A stretch of 5,355 nt of DNA. Source: Atribacterota bacterium. Lineage in GTDB: Bacteria; Atribacterota; Phoenicimicrobiia; Phoenicimicrobiales; Phoenicimicrobiaceae. Positions 1 to 5,125 of the stretch are shown here, piece by piece. Numbering within the stretch: position 1 is the first letter of the stretch; every line of letters begins with the position of its first letter. The translations under genes and the position numbers were made by a program. The notes beneath the pieces are model-generated. The model saw nothing but the letters and a program-made list of their open reading frames with translations, was not told the DNA's origin and searched no databases. The stretch is from the NCBI GenBank assembly GCA_030599445.1, contig JAUVOA010000121.1, positions 1 to 5,355 of the forward strand, given 5' to 3'.

Positions 1-828
1 GGATTGAAACTGTTCATAAGACAAGATTATATCTCTGGGGTCAATAGAAATATACGCCAGACCAACTTTTTCACTTACTATAGCAAATTTTATATCTCCC
101 ATAGTTTTAAACCGTTTTAAGCCATCTTCTTCTATTATTTCTCCCCAAAGAAGGTTTTCCGGAACTTGTTTAATAATTTTACCATCCAAAAGGGAAATCA
201 CCTCATCTGCCAAACGATAGGCCTGGGAAAGGTCGTGAGTAGCAAATATTACAGTGGTTTTAATTTCTTTCTTTATTTTTTTAATAATTCTTTCCACTAC
301 ATCTATGTGCTTTTGATCTATACTTGCGGTGGGCTCATCTAAAAAAAGAACTTCTGGCTCTATCACTAAGGCCCTGGCAATTACCACTCGTTGAGCTTCT
401 CCGCCCGACAATTGGTTCGCTTTTCTATCTTTAAAACCGGAAAGTCCTACTATATTTAAAGCACTTCTAATTCTACTTTTTTGAACTTTAGAAGGAATTG
501 ATCTTATTTTTAATCCATAGGCAATATTATCATAGACTGTAGAATGAAATAAGAAGGGATCCTGATTTACTAAAGTCATTCTCCTTCGAATCTCTAAGGT
601 ATCAGAATTTGATTTATTGGTAATTTCTTGATCATAAAAAAATATTTGACCTTCATCTGGTTTCTCTAATAAATTTAAAATATTGAGCAAAGTGGTCTTG
701 CCCGACCCATTTGGGCCGACAATAGCATAAATCCTACCCTCTTGAAAATTCAAATTATCTATACCTAATACAATTTTACTATTATAAATTTTCTTTAAAT
801 TTCTAACTTTAAATATTAATTTATCCAT
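1..828 (-). CDS. tupC: Tungstate ABC transporter, ATP-binding protein (3' end cut off by window edge)
   Basis: This is the nucleotide-binding subunit that would hydrolyse ATP on the cytoplasmic face to power tungstate (possibly molybdate) import through TupB. The frame runs open from the ATG at 826-828 to the window edge, giving 276 residues with no stop. All ABC motifs are visible: Walker A GPNGSGKTT (residues 38-46), Q-loop Q89, signature LSGGEAQR (140-147), Walker B VLFLDEP (160-166) and H-loop H198. A bare ATPase domain would end near residue 240. The remainder, including a segment reading IDPRDIIL, resembles the start of a C-terminal TOBE/Mop-like accessory domain found in some oxyanion ATPases; this is an inference because the end is missing. 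It follows tupB by 9 bp, and no strong ribosome-binding site precedes the ATG, so translational coupling is likely. The substrate assignment rests on tupA. Confidence 0.9.
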   Translation of the reverse strand, partial: MDKLIFKVRNLKKIYNSKIVLGIDNLNFQEGRIYAIVGPNGSGKTTLLNILNLLEKPDEGQIFFYDQEITNKSNSDTLEIRRRMTLVNQDPFLFHSTVYDNIAYGLKIRSIPSKVQKSRIRSALNIVGLSGFKDRKANQLSGGEAQRVVIARALVIEPEVLFLDEPTASIDQKHIDVVERIIKKIKKEIKTTVIFATHDLSQAYRLADEVISLLDGKIIKQVPENLLWGEIIEEDGLKRFKTMGDIKFAIVSEKVGLAYISIDPRDIILSYEQFQS

Positions 829-837
829 ATTTTAAGT

Positions 838-1530
838 TTACACTCTCTTACTTTGAAAATAGTGGAGTAAAATATTTATACTAAAAGCGACAAATAATAA
901 TATAATTCCCAGGGCGATAGCAAAACCAAACTCTCCCTTGGTAGTCTCCAGGGCAATGGCAGTGGTCATGACCCGGGTACTTCCTTTTATATTTCCTCCT
1001 AACATCATAGCAGCCCCAACCTCGGCAATTACTCTTCCAAATCCAGTAATTACCGCAGCTAACACTGCATAACGGGCTTCTTTAATCACCATCCAGGCAG
1101 ATTGGGCTTCAGTTGCTCCCAGAGTCACTGCGGTATTCCTAACCCTTTTATCAATTCCCTGTACCGCCGAATGAGTGAGAGCGATAATTATAGGGACAGC
1201 TAATATAAATTGTCCAAAAATCATAGCTGAAGGAGTATATAATAATTCAAAGACTCCCAGTGGTCCTCTTCGAGAAATTAAAGAATAAACAATCAGTCCT
1301 ATAACTACTGTTGGTAAGGCCAGTAGGGTATTCACTAAAGCTACACTAAATCTTTTCCCCCAATAATCTTTTACCGCCATTAAAAATCCTAAATATACTC
1401 CCAATAATGAGGCTAAAATAACAGCGGTTAACGATACTTTTAATGAAAGTAAGACGATATTGAATATTTCACTATCTAAAGTGAAGATTAATTGAAAAGC
1501 CTTCTGTATACCTTCAATAATAAAATCCAA
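838..1530 (-). CDS. tupB: Tungstate ABC transporter, permease protein
   Basis: This is the integral membrane subunit of the tungstate importer, 230 residues, the usual length for TupB-like permeases. Hydrophobic stretches at about residues 25-50, 62-85, 101-121, 154-176 and 202-224 suggest five membrane spans. A cytoplasmic loop at about 132-153, with the sequence AVTLGATEAQ, matches the EAA loop that docks onto the ATPase. The segment AEVGAAMMLGGN (169-180) is typical of binding-protein-dependent oxyanion permeases. The start is a TTG at 1528-1530. It is chosen because a strong Shine-Dalgarno, GAGGTGAT, lies 3 nt upstream. The gene sits between tupA (134 bp upstream, with a repeat in the gap) and tupC (9 bp downstream). 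Sequence alone would not separate tungstate from molybdate or sulfate permeases; the TupA partner decides. Confidence 0.92.
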   Translation of the reverse strand: MDFIIEGIQKAFQLIFTLDSEIFNIVLLSLKVSLTAVILASLLGVYLGFLMAVKDYWGKRFSVALVNTLLALPTVVIGLIVYSLISRRGPLGVFELLYTPSAMIFGQFILAVPIIIALTHSAVQGIDKRVRNTAVTLGATEAQSAWMVIKEARYAVLAAVITGFGRVIAEVGAAMMLGGNIKGSTRVMTTAIALETTKGEFGFAIALGIILLFVAFSINILLHYFQSKRV

Positions 1531-1533
1531 AAT

Positions 1534-1541
1534 ATCACCTC
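1534..1541 (-). promoter_or_regulatory. Ribosome binding site fixing the TTG start of tupB
   Basis: The minus strand reads GAGGTGAT, then 3 nt, then TTG. This is a near-complete anti-16S match at good spacing and supports TTG as the real start. It lies downstream of the repeat in the tupA-tupB gap, so tupB can be translated independently of tupA. Confidence 0.8.
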
Positions 1542-1572
1542 GATTAATAAATTCGTATCGCGTGAAGAGGAA

Positions 1573-1660
1573 TAGTTAGTTGGTTATTTGGTTACATGGT
1601 TAGTTAGTTGATGAATTAATATAAAACCAGTTAACTATCTAACCAGCTAACTAATTAACT
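1573..1660. repeat. 8-bp-periodic inverted repeat between tupA and tupB
   Basis: The left arm has GTTA at 1575, 1583, 1591 and 1599 and GTTG at 1607, each exactly 8 bp apart, with variable bases between. The right arm has the complement TAAC at 1632, 1640, 1648 and 1656, also 8 bp apart. The arms can fold back on each other; for example GTTAGTTAGTT near 1599 opposes AACTATCTAAC near 1633. It fills most of the 134-bp gap inside the operon, ending just short of the tupA stop codon. The same architecture recurs at 5126-5211, and single arms occur at 3975-4060, 4331-4370 and 5043-5098. Confidence 0.85.
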
Positions 1661-1664
1661 TTAT

Positions 1665-2483
1665 CTATTTAATTGCCATAGGATGGAAAAGGATTTCTCC
1701 TTCTTTCTTATATTCTCCAATTATTTTCTGGCCTTCCACTGAAGTGATCCAGGCAATTAATTGCATGGCTTCTATATATTTCACCTGAGGATAACGAGCA
1801 GGATTAACTGCCATTATGCCATAAGGATTAAAGAGTAGAGCATCTCCTTCGGAAAGAATAATTAAATCTATCTTATTCTTATAAGCTAAAAATGTGCCTC
1901 TATCACATAGGATGTAAGCTTGTTTCTCGTAGGCGATCTGCAAGGCTGCACCCATCCCCTGGCCAATTTCCATATACCATTTTCCTTCAGGATAAATCTT
2001 CGCATTTTGCCATAAACTTTTTTCTTTCTTATGAGTTCCGGAATCATCATCCCGGGAAATAAAACAGGCTTTCCGATTAGCAATTTTTTTTAAAGCTGAG
2101 GTTACATTGCTCTCCCCTTTAATCTCTGCCGGGTCATTACATGGTCCAAGAATAATAAAATCATTAAACATAACATCTCTTCTGTTTACTCCACAACCTT
2201 CTTCAATAAATTTATCCTCTGCTGCTCGGGCATGAACTAATACTACATCTACATCTCCATTCTCTCCTAGCGCAAGAGCCTTCCCGGTACCAACCGCAAT
2301 AACATCAACCTTAATCCCAAATTTTTCTTCGAAAGGAGGTAATAAAACCCCCAGCAGTCCTGAATTCTCCGTACTGGTAGTAGTAGCTAATTTCAGGTGA
2401 ATAGGGCTAGCATAAACTGAACTAATTAATATCATACTAACAGCAAATAAAAACACTGCCTTTAAAATAATGTTTCTCTTCAT
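1665..2483 (-). CDS. tupA: Tungstate ABC transporter, substrate-binding protein
   Basis: This is the extracytoplasmic binding protein that captures tungstate and hands it to TupB. It has 272 residues, the normal family length. A classical signal peptide (MKRN, then a hydrophobic run to about residue 22) ends at VYA-SP, so cleavage after A25 is likely. There is no lipobox cysteine, so it would be released or periplasmic rather than a lipoprotein. The mature protein begins LKLATTTSTENSGLL; the TTTS segment at residues 34-37 is the hallmark of TupA and contributes oxyanion-binding residues. GTGKALALGENGDVDVVLVH and the segment from FNDFIILGP onward are also typical of the family. The ATG at 2481-2483 is preceded by AGGA at a rather long 11-nt spacing. 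The gene is first in the tup operon and is preceded by a Moco-type riboswitch and a terminator. A general molybdate or sulfate binder is less likely because of the TTTS signature. Confidence 0.94.
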   Translation of the reverse strand: MKRNIILKAVFLFAVSMILISSVYASPIHLKLATTTSTENSGLLGVLLPPFEEKFGIKVDVIAVGTGKALALGENGDVDVVLVHARAAEDKFIEEGCGVNRRDVMFNDFIILGPCNDPAEIKGESNVTSALKKIANRKACFISRDDDSGTHKKEKSLWQNAKIYPEGKWYMEIGQGMGAALQIAYEKQAYILCDRGTFLAYKNKIDLIILSEGDALLFNPYGIMAVNPARYPQVKYIEAMQLIAWITSVEGQKIIGEYKKEGEILFHPMAIK

Positions 2484-2528
2484 CGATATTTCTTTCCTTT
2501 CTTGTAATTAAATTTAAAACCACACAAC

Positions 2529-2560
2529 AAAAAAACCAACACTGTGTCCGGTGTTGGTTT
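2529..2560 (-). terminator. Intrinsic terminator of the tup leader (riboswitch expression platform)
   Basis: On the minus-strand transcript a perfect 10-bp stem, AAACCAACAC (2560-2551) with GTGTTGGTTT (2542-2533), encloses an 8-nt loop and runs into seven consecutive T. It lies between the riboswitch aptamer and tupA, about 45 nt before the start codon, and would stop transcription before the operon. Its 5' arm can alternatively pair with CCGTGTTTGG in the aptamer (2602-2593), so it is probably conditional. Confidence 0.92.
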
Positions 2561-2583
2561 ACAAGTTTAACTCATAATATCAG

Positions 2584-2680
2584 TCCTCCTTTCCAAACAC
2601 GGGAGGAATAAGAGTTTCCTCTTATTCCCTATCGGCTAATCCACCATCGTTTTCACCTTAGGTGTGATAGCTCGGAGAAT
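2584..2680 (-). promoter_or_regulatory. Moco-family (molybdenum/tungsten cofactor) riboswitch aptamer
   Basis: The leader RNA carries the features of the Moco RNA motif. A closing helix pairs UUCUCC (2679-2674) with GGAGGA (2589-2584). A long helix pairs GCUA-UC-CACC (from 2671) with GGUG-GA-UAGC (ending at 2635). It contains a tetraloop receptor, CCUAAG (2662-2657) facing GAUGG (2648-2644). A 10-bp hairpin (2628-2605) is capped by a GAAA tetraloop at 2618-2615. The GGAAAGGAGG stretch closes the element. GNRA-receptor docking and this order of elements are known for Moco RNAs, which control Moco synthesis and molybdate transport. Placement before tupA and just before a terminator supports feedback control of tungstate uptake. 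Only CGAUAG separates the receptor helix from the GAAA hairpin, which may mean a helix is missing, as in proposed tungsten-cofactor variants. The family call is from memory of the consensus, not a covariance-model search. Confidence 0.88.
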
Positions 2681-2722
2681 GTTTTTTTATAAAAGAGCAA
2701 TGAGCAAGAAATATCTTCGTAT

Positions 2723-2751
2723 ATTATAATATTTTTTCTTTATTTAAGCAA
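2723..2751 (-). promoter_or_regulatory. Promoter of the tup operon
   Basis: On the minus strand a perfect -10 hexamer TATAAT (2728-2723) lies 17 bp from TTGCTT (2751-2746), a partial -35 match with the TTG conserved. The spacer is A-rich. Transcription would begin near 2716, placing the riboswitch aptamer about 35 nt into the transcript and giving a leader of about 230 nt. This is a sigma-70-type promoter inferred from sequence only. Confidence 0.7.
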
Positions 2752-2758
2752 GAACACT

Positions 2759-2793
2759 CGTATCTCGTATCTCGTGAATCGTATCTCGTAAAG
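2759..2793. repeat. 7-bp degenerate tandem array, left arm
   Basis: Five consecutive 7-bp units read CGTATCT, CGTATCT, CGTGAAT, CGTATCT, CGTAAAG. The units are in exact register but vary in sequence. The array is repeated in inverted orientation at 3003-3037. It abuts the -35 region of the tup promoter. Confidence 0.85.
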
Positions 2794-2896
2794 AATAGCG
2801 TGGAGCGTATAGGGAAATACAGTATAATAGTCGTTGATCGTTGGTATTTATTAAAAAAATACAAAAGATGTAAAATCGATTAGTCACCCACCCCTC

Positions 2897-2923
2897 GTAG
2901 GACAGGCGTCCCGCCTGTCTATT
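2897..2923. repeat. 27-bp GC-rich palindromic repeat, copy 1
   Basis: The core is a perfect 8-bp inverted repeat, GACAGGCG and CGCCTGTC, around a TCC loop (stems 2901-2908 and 2912-2919). The whole 27-bp unit recurs at 4072-4098 with two substitutions. It is much richer in GC than its surroundings and looks like a dispersed REP-type hairpin. It has no T-tract, so it is unlikely to be an intrinsic terminator. Confidence 0.85.
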
Positions 2924-3002
2924 CCGGATTATATTTATTAGTAAAGAATACATGAGTTAGAAGTCTAGAAGAATTTAACGGGCTCAGTATGTCTATATTT
3001 TC

Positions 3003-3037
3003 ATACGAGATACCAGATACGAGATACGAACAACGAA
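3003..3037. repeat. 7-bp degenerate tandem array, right (inverted) arm
   Basis: Five 7-bp units read ATACGAG, ATACCAG, ATACGAG, ATACGAA, CAACGAA. They are the reverse complement, in circular permutation, of the CGTATCT units at 2759-2793. Together the two arrays bracket 209 bp. Confidence 0.85.
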
Positions 3038-3099
3038 TCAGTATTGCGTAAGGAGAAAGAGAAGATTTGTGATTAAAAATCAATTTAGCCATTAGTTTT

Positions 3100-3954
3100 T
3101 TATAATTTTTGACATTGGGGGCAGATGAATGAGCTTCTACCTTCTATCCTTGCAACTTCTATAGAATGCCCACACTTTATACAAGGTTCTCCTTTTCGAG
3201 CATAAACCTGTAACTTTTTTGCAAATTTTCCTTTTTCGCCATCTGTGTCTCGGTAAGCCTCATCAGCTACTGTACTCCCCCGAAGTATAACTGCTTCACC
3301 TAATACCAGTTTAATCTGCTGATACAAATTTTTAATCTCTTTTTTATTGAGAGAAGAAACTTGCCGTAAAGGATGGATATTCGATCTATACAGCACTTCA
3401 TTAGCATAAATATTACCTAATCCAGTGATAAACTCCTGTTTCATTAAAAAAGATTTTATTTTACCATTTTTCTTTTTATTTAATATCTGAATAAAAATTT
3501 CTTCTGTGAAATAATCCTCTAAGGGTTCTACCCCTAATTTAGCTATACTTTCTACTTCGTCAATGTTGGTAACTAAAAATATTTTTCCGAATCTTCTAAC
3601 ATCATTAAAAACCAATTGAGTATCATCTGTAAAAGTAAAAACAAGATGATTGTGTTTAGCTTTTATTTTCCCCTCTGTAATTTCTTCGCTATTTTCATTA
3701 TAAGGATAAATTAGAAGTCCGGTCATCCCCAGATGAACTATCAATTTATTTCTTGAGTCTAAATGAATAATAATATATTTCCCGCGACGGTCTATCTCCT
3801 TAATCTTTTTTCCCTTTATTTTAGCAATAAACTCTCCTAAATATGGTTTTTTTACTATTTTATCAACATTTATTACTATATCTTTTATCTGTTTATTCTT
3901 AATTTTTCTCTGAAGATCTCTCCTGATAGTTTCTACTTCTGGCAATTCAGGCAT
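3100..3954 (-). CDS. mutM: Formamidopyrimidine-DNA glycosylase
   Basis: This is a bifunctional DNA glycosylase/AP lyase of base-excision repair. It removes 8-oxoguanine and ring-opened purines, then cuts the strand by beta/delta elimination. It has 284 residues, slightly longer than the usual 270 or so. The N-terminus MPELPEVETIRR carries the catalytic Pro2 and Glu3, and the catalytic lysine lies in RRGKY (K59). The intercalating triad appears as M77, R120 and F122. The helix-two-turn-helix segment GLGNIYANE spans 178-186. The C-terminal zinc finger has C258, C261, C278 and C281, with R273 in its hairpin. All key residues are present, so it should be active. The ATG at 3952-3954 is chosen because Pro2 must follow the initiator Met and GAGGTGA lies 5 nt upstream. 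An open frame extends 20 codons further, but that extension is translated repeat DNA. It appears to be monocistronic. Endonuclease VIII paralogues are excluded by the PELPEVE start. Confidence 0.97.
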   Translation of the reverse strand: MPELPEVETIRRDLQRKIKNKQIKDIVINVDKIVKKPYLGEFIAKIKGKKIKEIDRRGKYIIIHLDSRNKLIVHLGMTGLLIYPYNENSEEITEGKIKAKHNHLVFTFTDDTQLVFNDVRRFGKIFLVTNIDEVESIAKLGVEPLEDYFTEEIFIQILNKKKNGKIKSFLMKQEFITGLGNIYANEVLYRSNIHPLRQVSSLNKKEIKNLYQQIKLVLGEAVILRGSTVADEAYRDTDGEKGKFAKKLQVYARKGEPCIKCGHSIEVARIEGRSSFICPQCQKL

Positions 3955-3959
3955 TATCG

Positions 3960-3966
3960 TCACCTC
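3960..3966 (-). promoter_or_regulatory. Ribosome binding site fixing the ATG start of mutM
   Basis: The minus strand reads GAGGTGA, a 5-nt spacer, then the ATG at 3954. It selects the family-conserved MPELPEVE start over the longer open frame that begins upstream in repeat DNA. The same GAGGTGA core serves tupB. Confidence 0.85.
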
Positions 3967-3974
3967 GTTACATA

Positions 3975-4060
3975 TTAACCAATTGACCAATTCTCCAATT
4001 AACCGATTTACCAATTAAATTAGTCGTTAGCATATTAGTTAACCAGTTTACCAGTTAACC
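3975..4060. repeat. 8-bp-periodic repeat arrays upstream of mutM
   Basis: Two arrays are separated by 16 bp. The first has five octamers in strict register from 3975: TTAACCAA, TTGACCAA, TTCTCCAA, TTAACCGA, TTTACCAA. The second has three from 4037: AGTTAACC, AGTTTACC, AGTTAACC. The linker contains AGTCGTTAG, also found beside the array at 5043-5098. The order of octamer variants in the first array is closely mirrored there, so the two blocks are related copies. Confidence 0.85.
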
Positions 4061-4071
4061 CGTCGTCGTCA

Positions 4072-4098
4072 GTAGGGCAGGCGTCTCGCCTGTCTATT
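4072..4098. repeat. 27-bp GC-rich palindromic repeat, copy 2
   Basis: This copy matches 2897-2923 over 27 bp with two substitutions. The stems are 4076-4083 and 4087-4094 around a TCT loop, with one G-T wobble. It lies in the same orientation as copy 1, about 1.17 kb away, on the other side of mutM. Confidence 0.85.
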
Positions 4099-4199
4099 AG
4101 TCATTAGTTCTTGATTAGTAGTTTTTAGATAAGAAAAATCAGTTGAAAGTTGTCATTTTTCAGACTTTAATTCATTAGTTATCAGCTTATCATGTTCTC

Positions 4200-4274
4200 T
4201 GTCATTGCGAGCGACCGTAGAGAGCGTGGCAATCTCGTCGAGATTACTTCGTCGCGTTGCTCCTCGCAATGACA
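4200..4274. repeat. 75-bp palindromic dispersed repeat
   Basis: The ends are a perfect 12-bp inverted repeat, TGTCATTGCGAG (4200-4211) and CTCGCAATGACA (4263-4274). Inside are GCGAC (4211-4215) opposite GTCGC (4251-4255), and a central hairpin AATCTCG/CGAGATT (4231-4237 and 4239-4245). Elements of this kind, with the TCATTGCGAG terminus, are in my recollection found in many unrelated bacterial genomes as short intergenic palindromes. It encodes nothing and could be a non-autonomous mobile repeat. A single copy is present here, and I see no obvious target duplication. Confidence 0.85.
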
Positions 4275-4288
4275 AAAACCAAAAAACA

Positions 4289-4370
4289 TGCAACTTGCAA
4301 CTTGTCACTTATTACTCATCACTAATTACCAATTAACCAGCTAACCATGTAACCAATCAACCACCTAACT
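4289..4370. repeat. 7-bp array switching to an 8-bp array
   Basis: Six 7-bp units run from 4289: TGCAACT, TGCAACT, TGTCACT, TATTACT, CATCACT, AATTACC. Without a break, five 8-bp units follow from 4331: AATTAACC, AGCTAACC, ATGTAACC, AATCAACC, ACCTAACT. The 3' part of each unit (ACT, then AACC) is conserved and the 5' part varies. The unit AATTACC becomes AATTAACC at the junction by one added A. Confidence 0.85.
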
Positions 4371-4393
4371 TATCATATATGACAAATTACTAA

Positions 4394-5050
4394 TCACAGG
4401 TTAATATCCTCTATTATTTTTTTTACTTCTCCCAAATTGTGTATAATATATTTTCCCTTTTTCGTATTACTGCGGTCTAAATAAATTGCATTCATTCCCG
4501 CTTTCTGAGCAGCCAGATAATCAAATTCCCAATGATCACCTATGTGCAATATTTGTTCAGGGTGTACATTTAAGGCTTTGGATATCTTTGAATATATCTC
4601 AGAATTTTTCAATTCTTTAAAATCAGATAAAGCAGAAAAGCTAAATTTAAAATATTTTTCCAGCTTTTTCATTTTAGGAATTAAAAATTCACGAGGCATT
4701 GCAGTAATAACAATAAGTATAAAATTCTTCTTTAATTCTTCTAAAAGGGGGATTACTTCGGGGTATATCTGAACTTGGGGTTCATATTTTTCGAAAATTT
4801 TATTAGGGGATATTTCTAAACCAAAATAGGAGATCCAATAATTAATATCATACCAATTTAAATTATGTTCGCCAAGTTTAGTGTATTCTTCATGTACAAA
4901 TTTTAAACTTCTCTCGAAACTAATCTTCTTTTTTTTAGCTACCAGTTCGGGTATTTCTTTAAACCAAATTAAGTCATTATATTCTAAATCCACCAGAGTA
5001 CCATCTACATCAAACGAAATAATTTTAAGAGTATTTTTTAAATTCTCCAA
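4394..5050 (-). CDS. HAD-superfamily hydrolase (probable phosphatase)
   Basis: This is a cytoplasmic haloacid-dehalogenase-family hydrolase of 218 residues, most likely a small-molecule phosphatase. Motif I is DVDGT (nucleophile D14, acid/base D16), motif II is the T116 in VITAMPR, motif III is probably K148 in LKNSEIYSKI, and motif IV is GDHWEFD (D172 and D177). A mainly helical cap of about 75 residues lies between motifs I and II, as in subclass I members such as phosphoglycolate phosphatase. The substrate cannot be read from the sequence. The segment HIGDHWEFDYLAAQKAGMNA resembles members in which HAD function is only broadly defined. The start is a TTG at 5048-5050, the only usable start before motif I; GGAG sits 10 nt upstream. 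Both lie in an 8-bp repeat array. The gene follows the 5S rRNA gene by about 200 bp on the same strand. Confidence 0.88.
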   Translation of the reverse strand: MENLKNTLKIISFDVDGTLVDLEYNDLIWFKEIPELVAKKKKISFERSLKFVHEEYTKLGEHNLNWYDINYWISYFGLEISPNKIFEKYEPQVQIYPEVIPLLEELKKNFILIVITAMPREFLIPKMKKLEKYFKFSFSALSDFKELKNSEIYSKISKALNVHPEQILHIGDHWEFDYLAAQKAGMNAIYLDRSNTKKGKYIIHNLGEVKKIIEDINL

Positions 5051-5098
5051 TAGATCAATTCTCCAATTTACCGATTCACCAATTGACCAATTAACTAG
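5043..5098. repeat. 8-bp-periodic repeat array overlapping the HAD gene start
   Basis: Seven octamers in register start at 5043: TTCTCCAA, TAGATCAA, TTCTCCAA, TTTACCGA, TTCACCAA, TTGACCAA, TTAACTAG. The first octamer contains the TTG start codon and second codon of the HAD gene. The third provides the GGAG of its ribosome-binding site. The run TTCTCCAA to TTGACCAA resembles 3983-4014 upstream of mutM. Confidence 0.85.
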
Positions 5099-5125
5099 TC
5101 GTTAGTGAATAGTCATTAACGTTTA

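Larger units (their letters stand above)
2752..3099. other. Gene-free stretch between the tup promoter and mutM
   Basis: I see no convincing gene here. The stretch holds two inverted 7-bp-periodic arrays (2759-2793 and 3003-3037) flanking about 210 bp that includes a GC-rich hairpin (2897-2923). The only open frame, on the minus strand at about 2744-2953, reads through one array and the hairpin, has no ribosome-binding site and resembles no family. No clear terminator follows mutM; T-rich sequence with a weak TGATT/AATCA dyad lies just beyond its stop. Confidence 0.7.
3955..4393. other. Gene-free, repeat-packed stretch between mutM and the HAD gene
   Basis: There is no gene in these 439 bp. 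Reading upward it holds the mutM ribosome-binding site, two 8-bp arrays (3975-4060), the second copy of the 27-bp hairpin (4072-4098), about 100 bp of AT-rich sequence in which I see nothing clear, a 75-bp palindrome (4200-4274), and a 7-bp array merging into an 8-bp array (4289-4370). I see no strong promoter for mutM and no clear intrinsic terminator after the HAD gene. Confidence 0.75.

Noticed and set aside
1..10. GGATTGAAAC at the left edge resembles the 3' end of many CRISPR repeats.
   Set aside because: It is inside the open tupC reading frame (codons for the last residues in the window), and no repeat-spacer pattern follows.
1886..2083. A 65-codon open frame on the minus strand.
   Set aside because: It lies entirely within tupA in another frame; tupA has full family similarity and a signal peptide, so this is a shadow.
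2822..2827. TATAAT on the plus strand.
   Set aside because: There is no -35 partner and no plus-strand gene downstream.
2901..2919. The GC-rich hairpin as an intrinsic terminator for mutM.
   Set aside because: No T-tract follows on either strand, and the same hairpin recurs upstream of mutM, which fits a dispersed repeat better.
2744..2953. A 69-codon open frame on the minus strand upstream of the tup promoter.
   Set aside because: It is made of 7-bp repeat units and the GC-rich hairpin, lacks a ribosome-binding site and overlaps the promoter region.
4542..4772. A plus-strand open frame opposite the HAD gene.
   Set aside because: Antisense shadow of a gene with all four HAD motifs; no initiation signal or recognisable domain.
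4881..5105. A plus-strand open frame spanning the HAD 5' end and the repeat array.
   Set aside because: It is antisense to the HAD gene, ends in repeat DNA and shows no family features.
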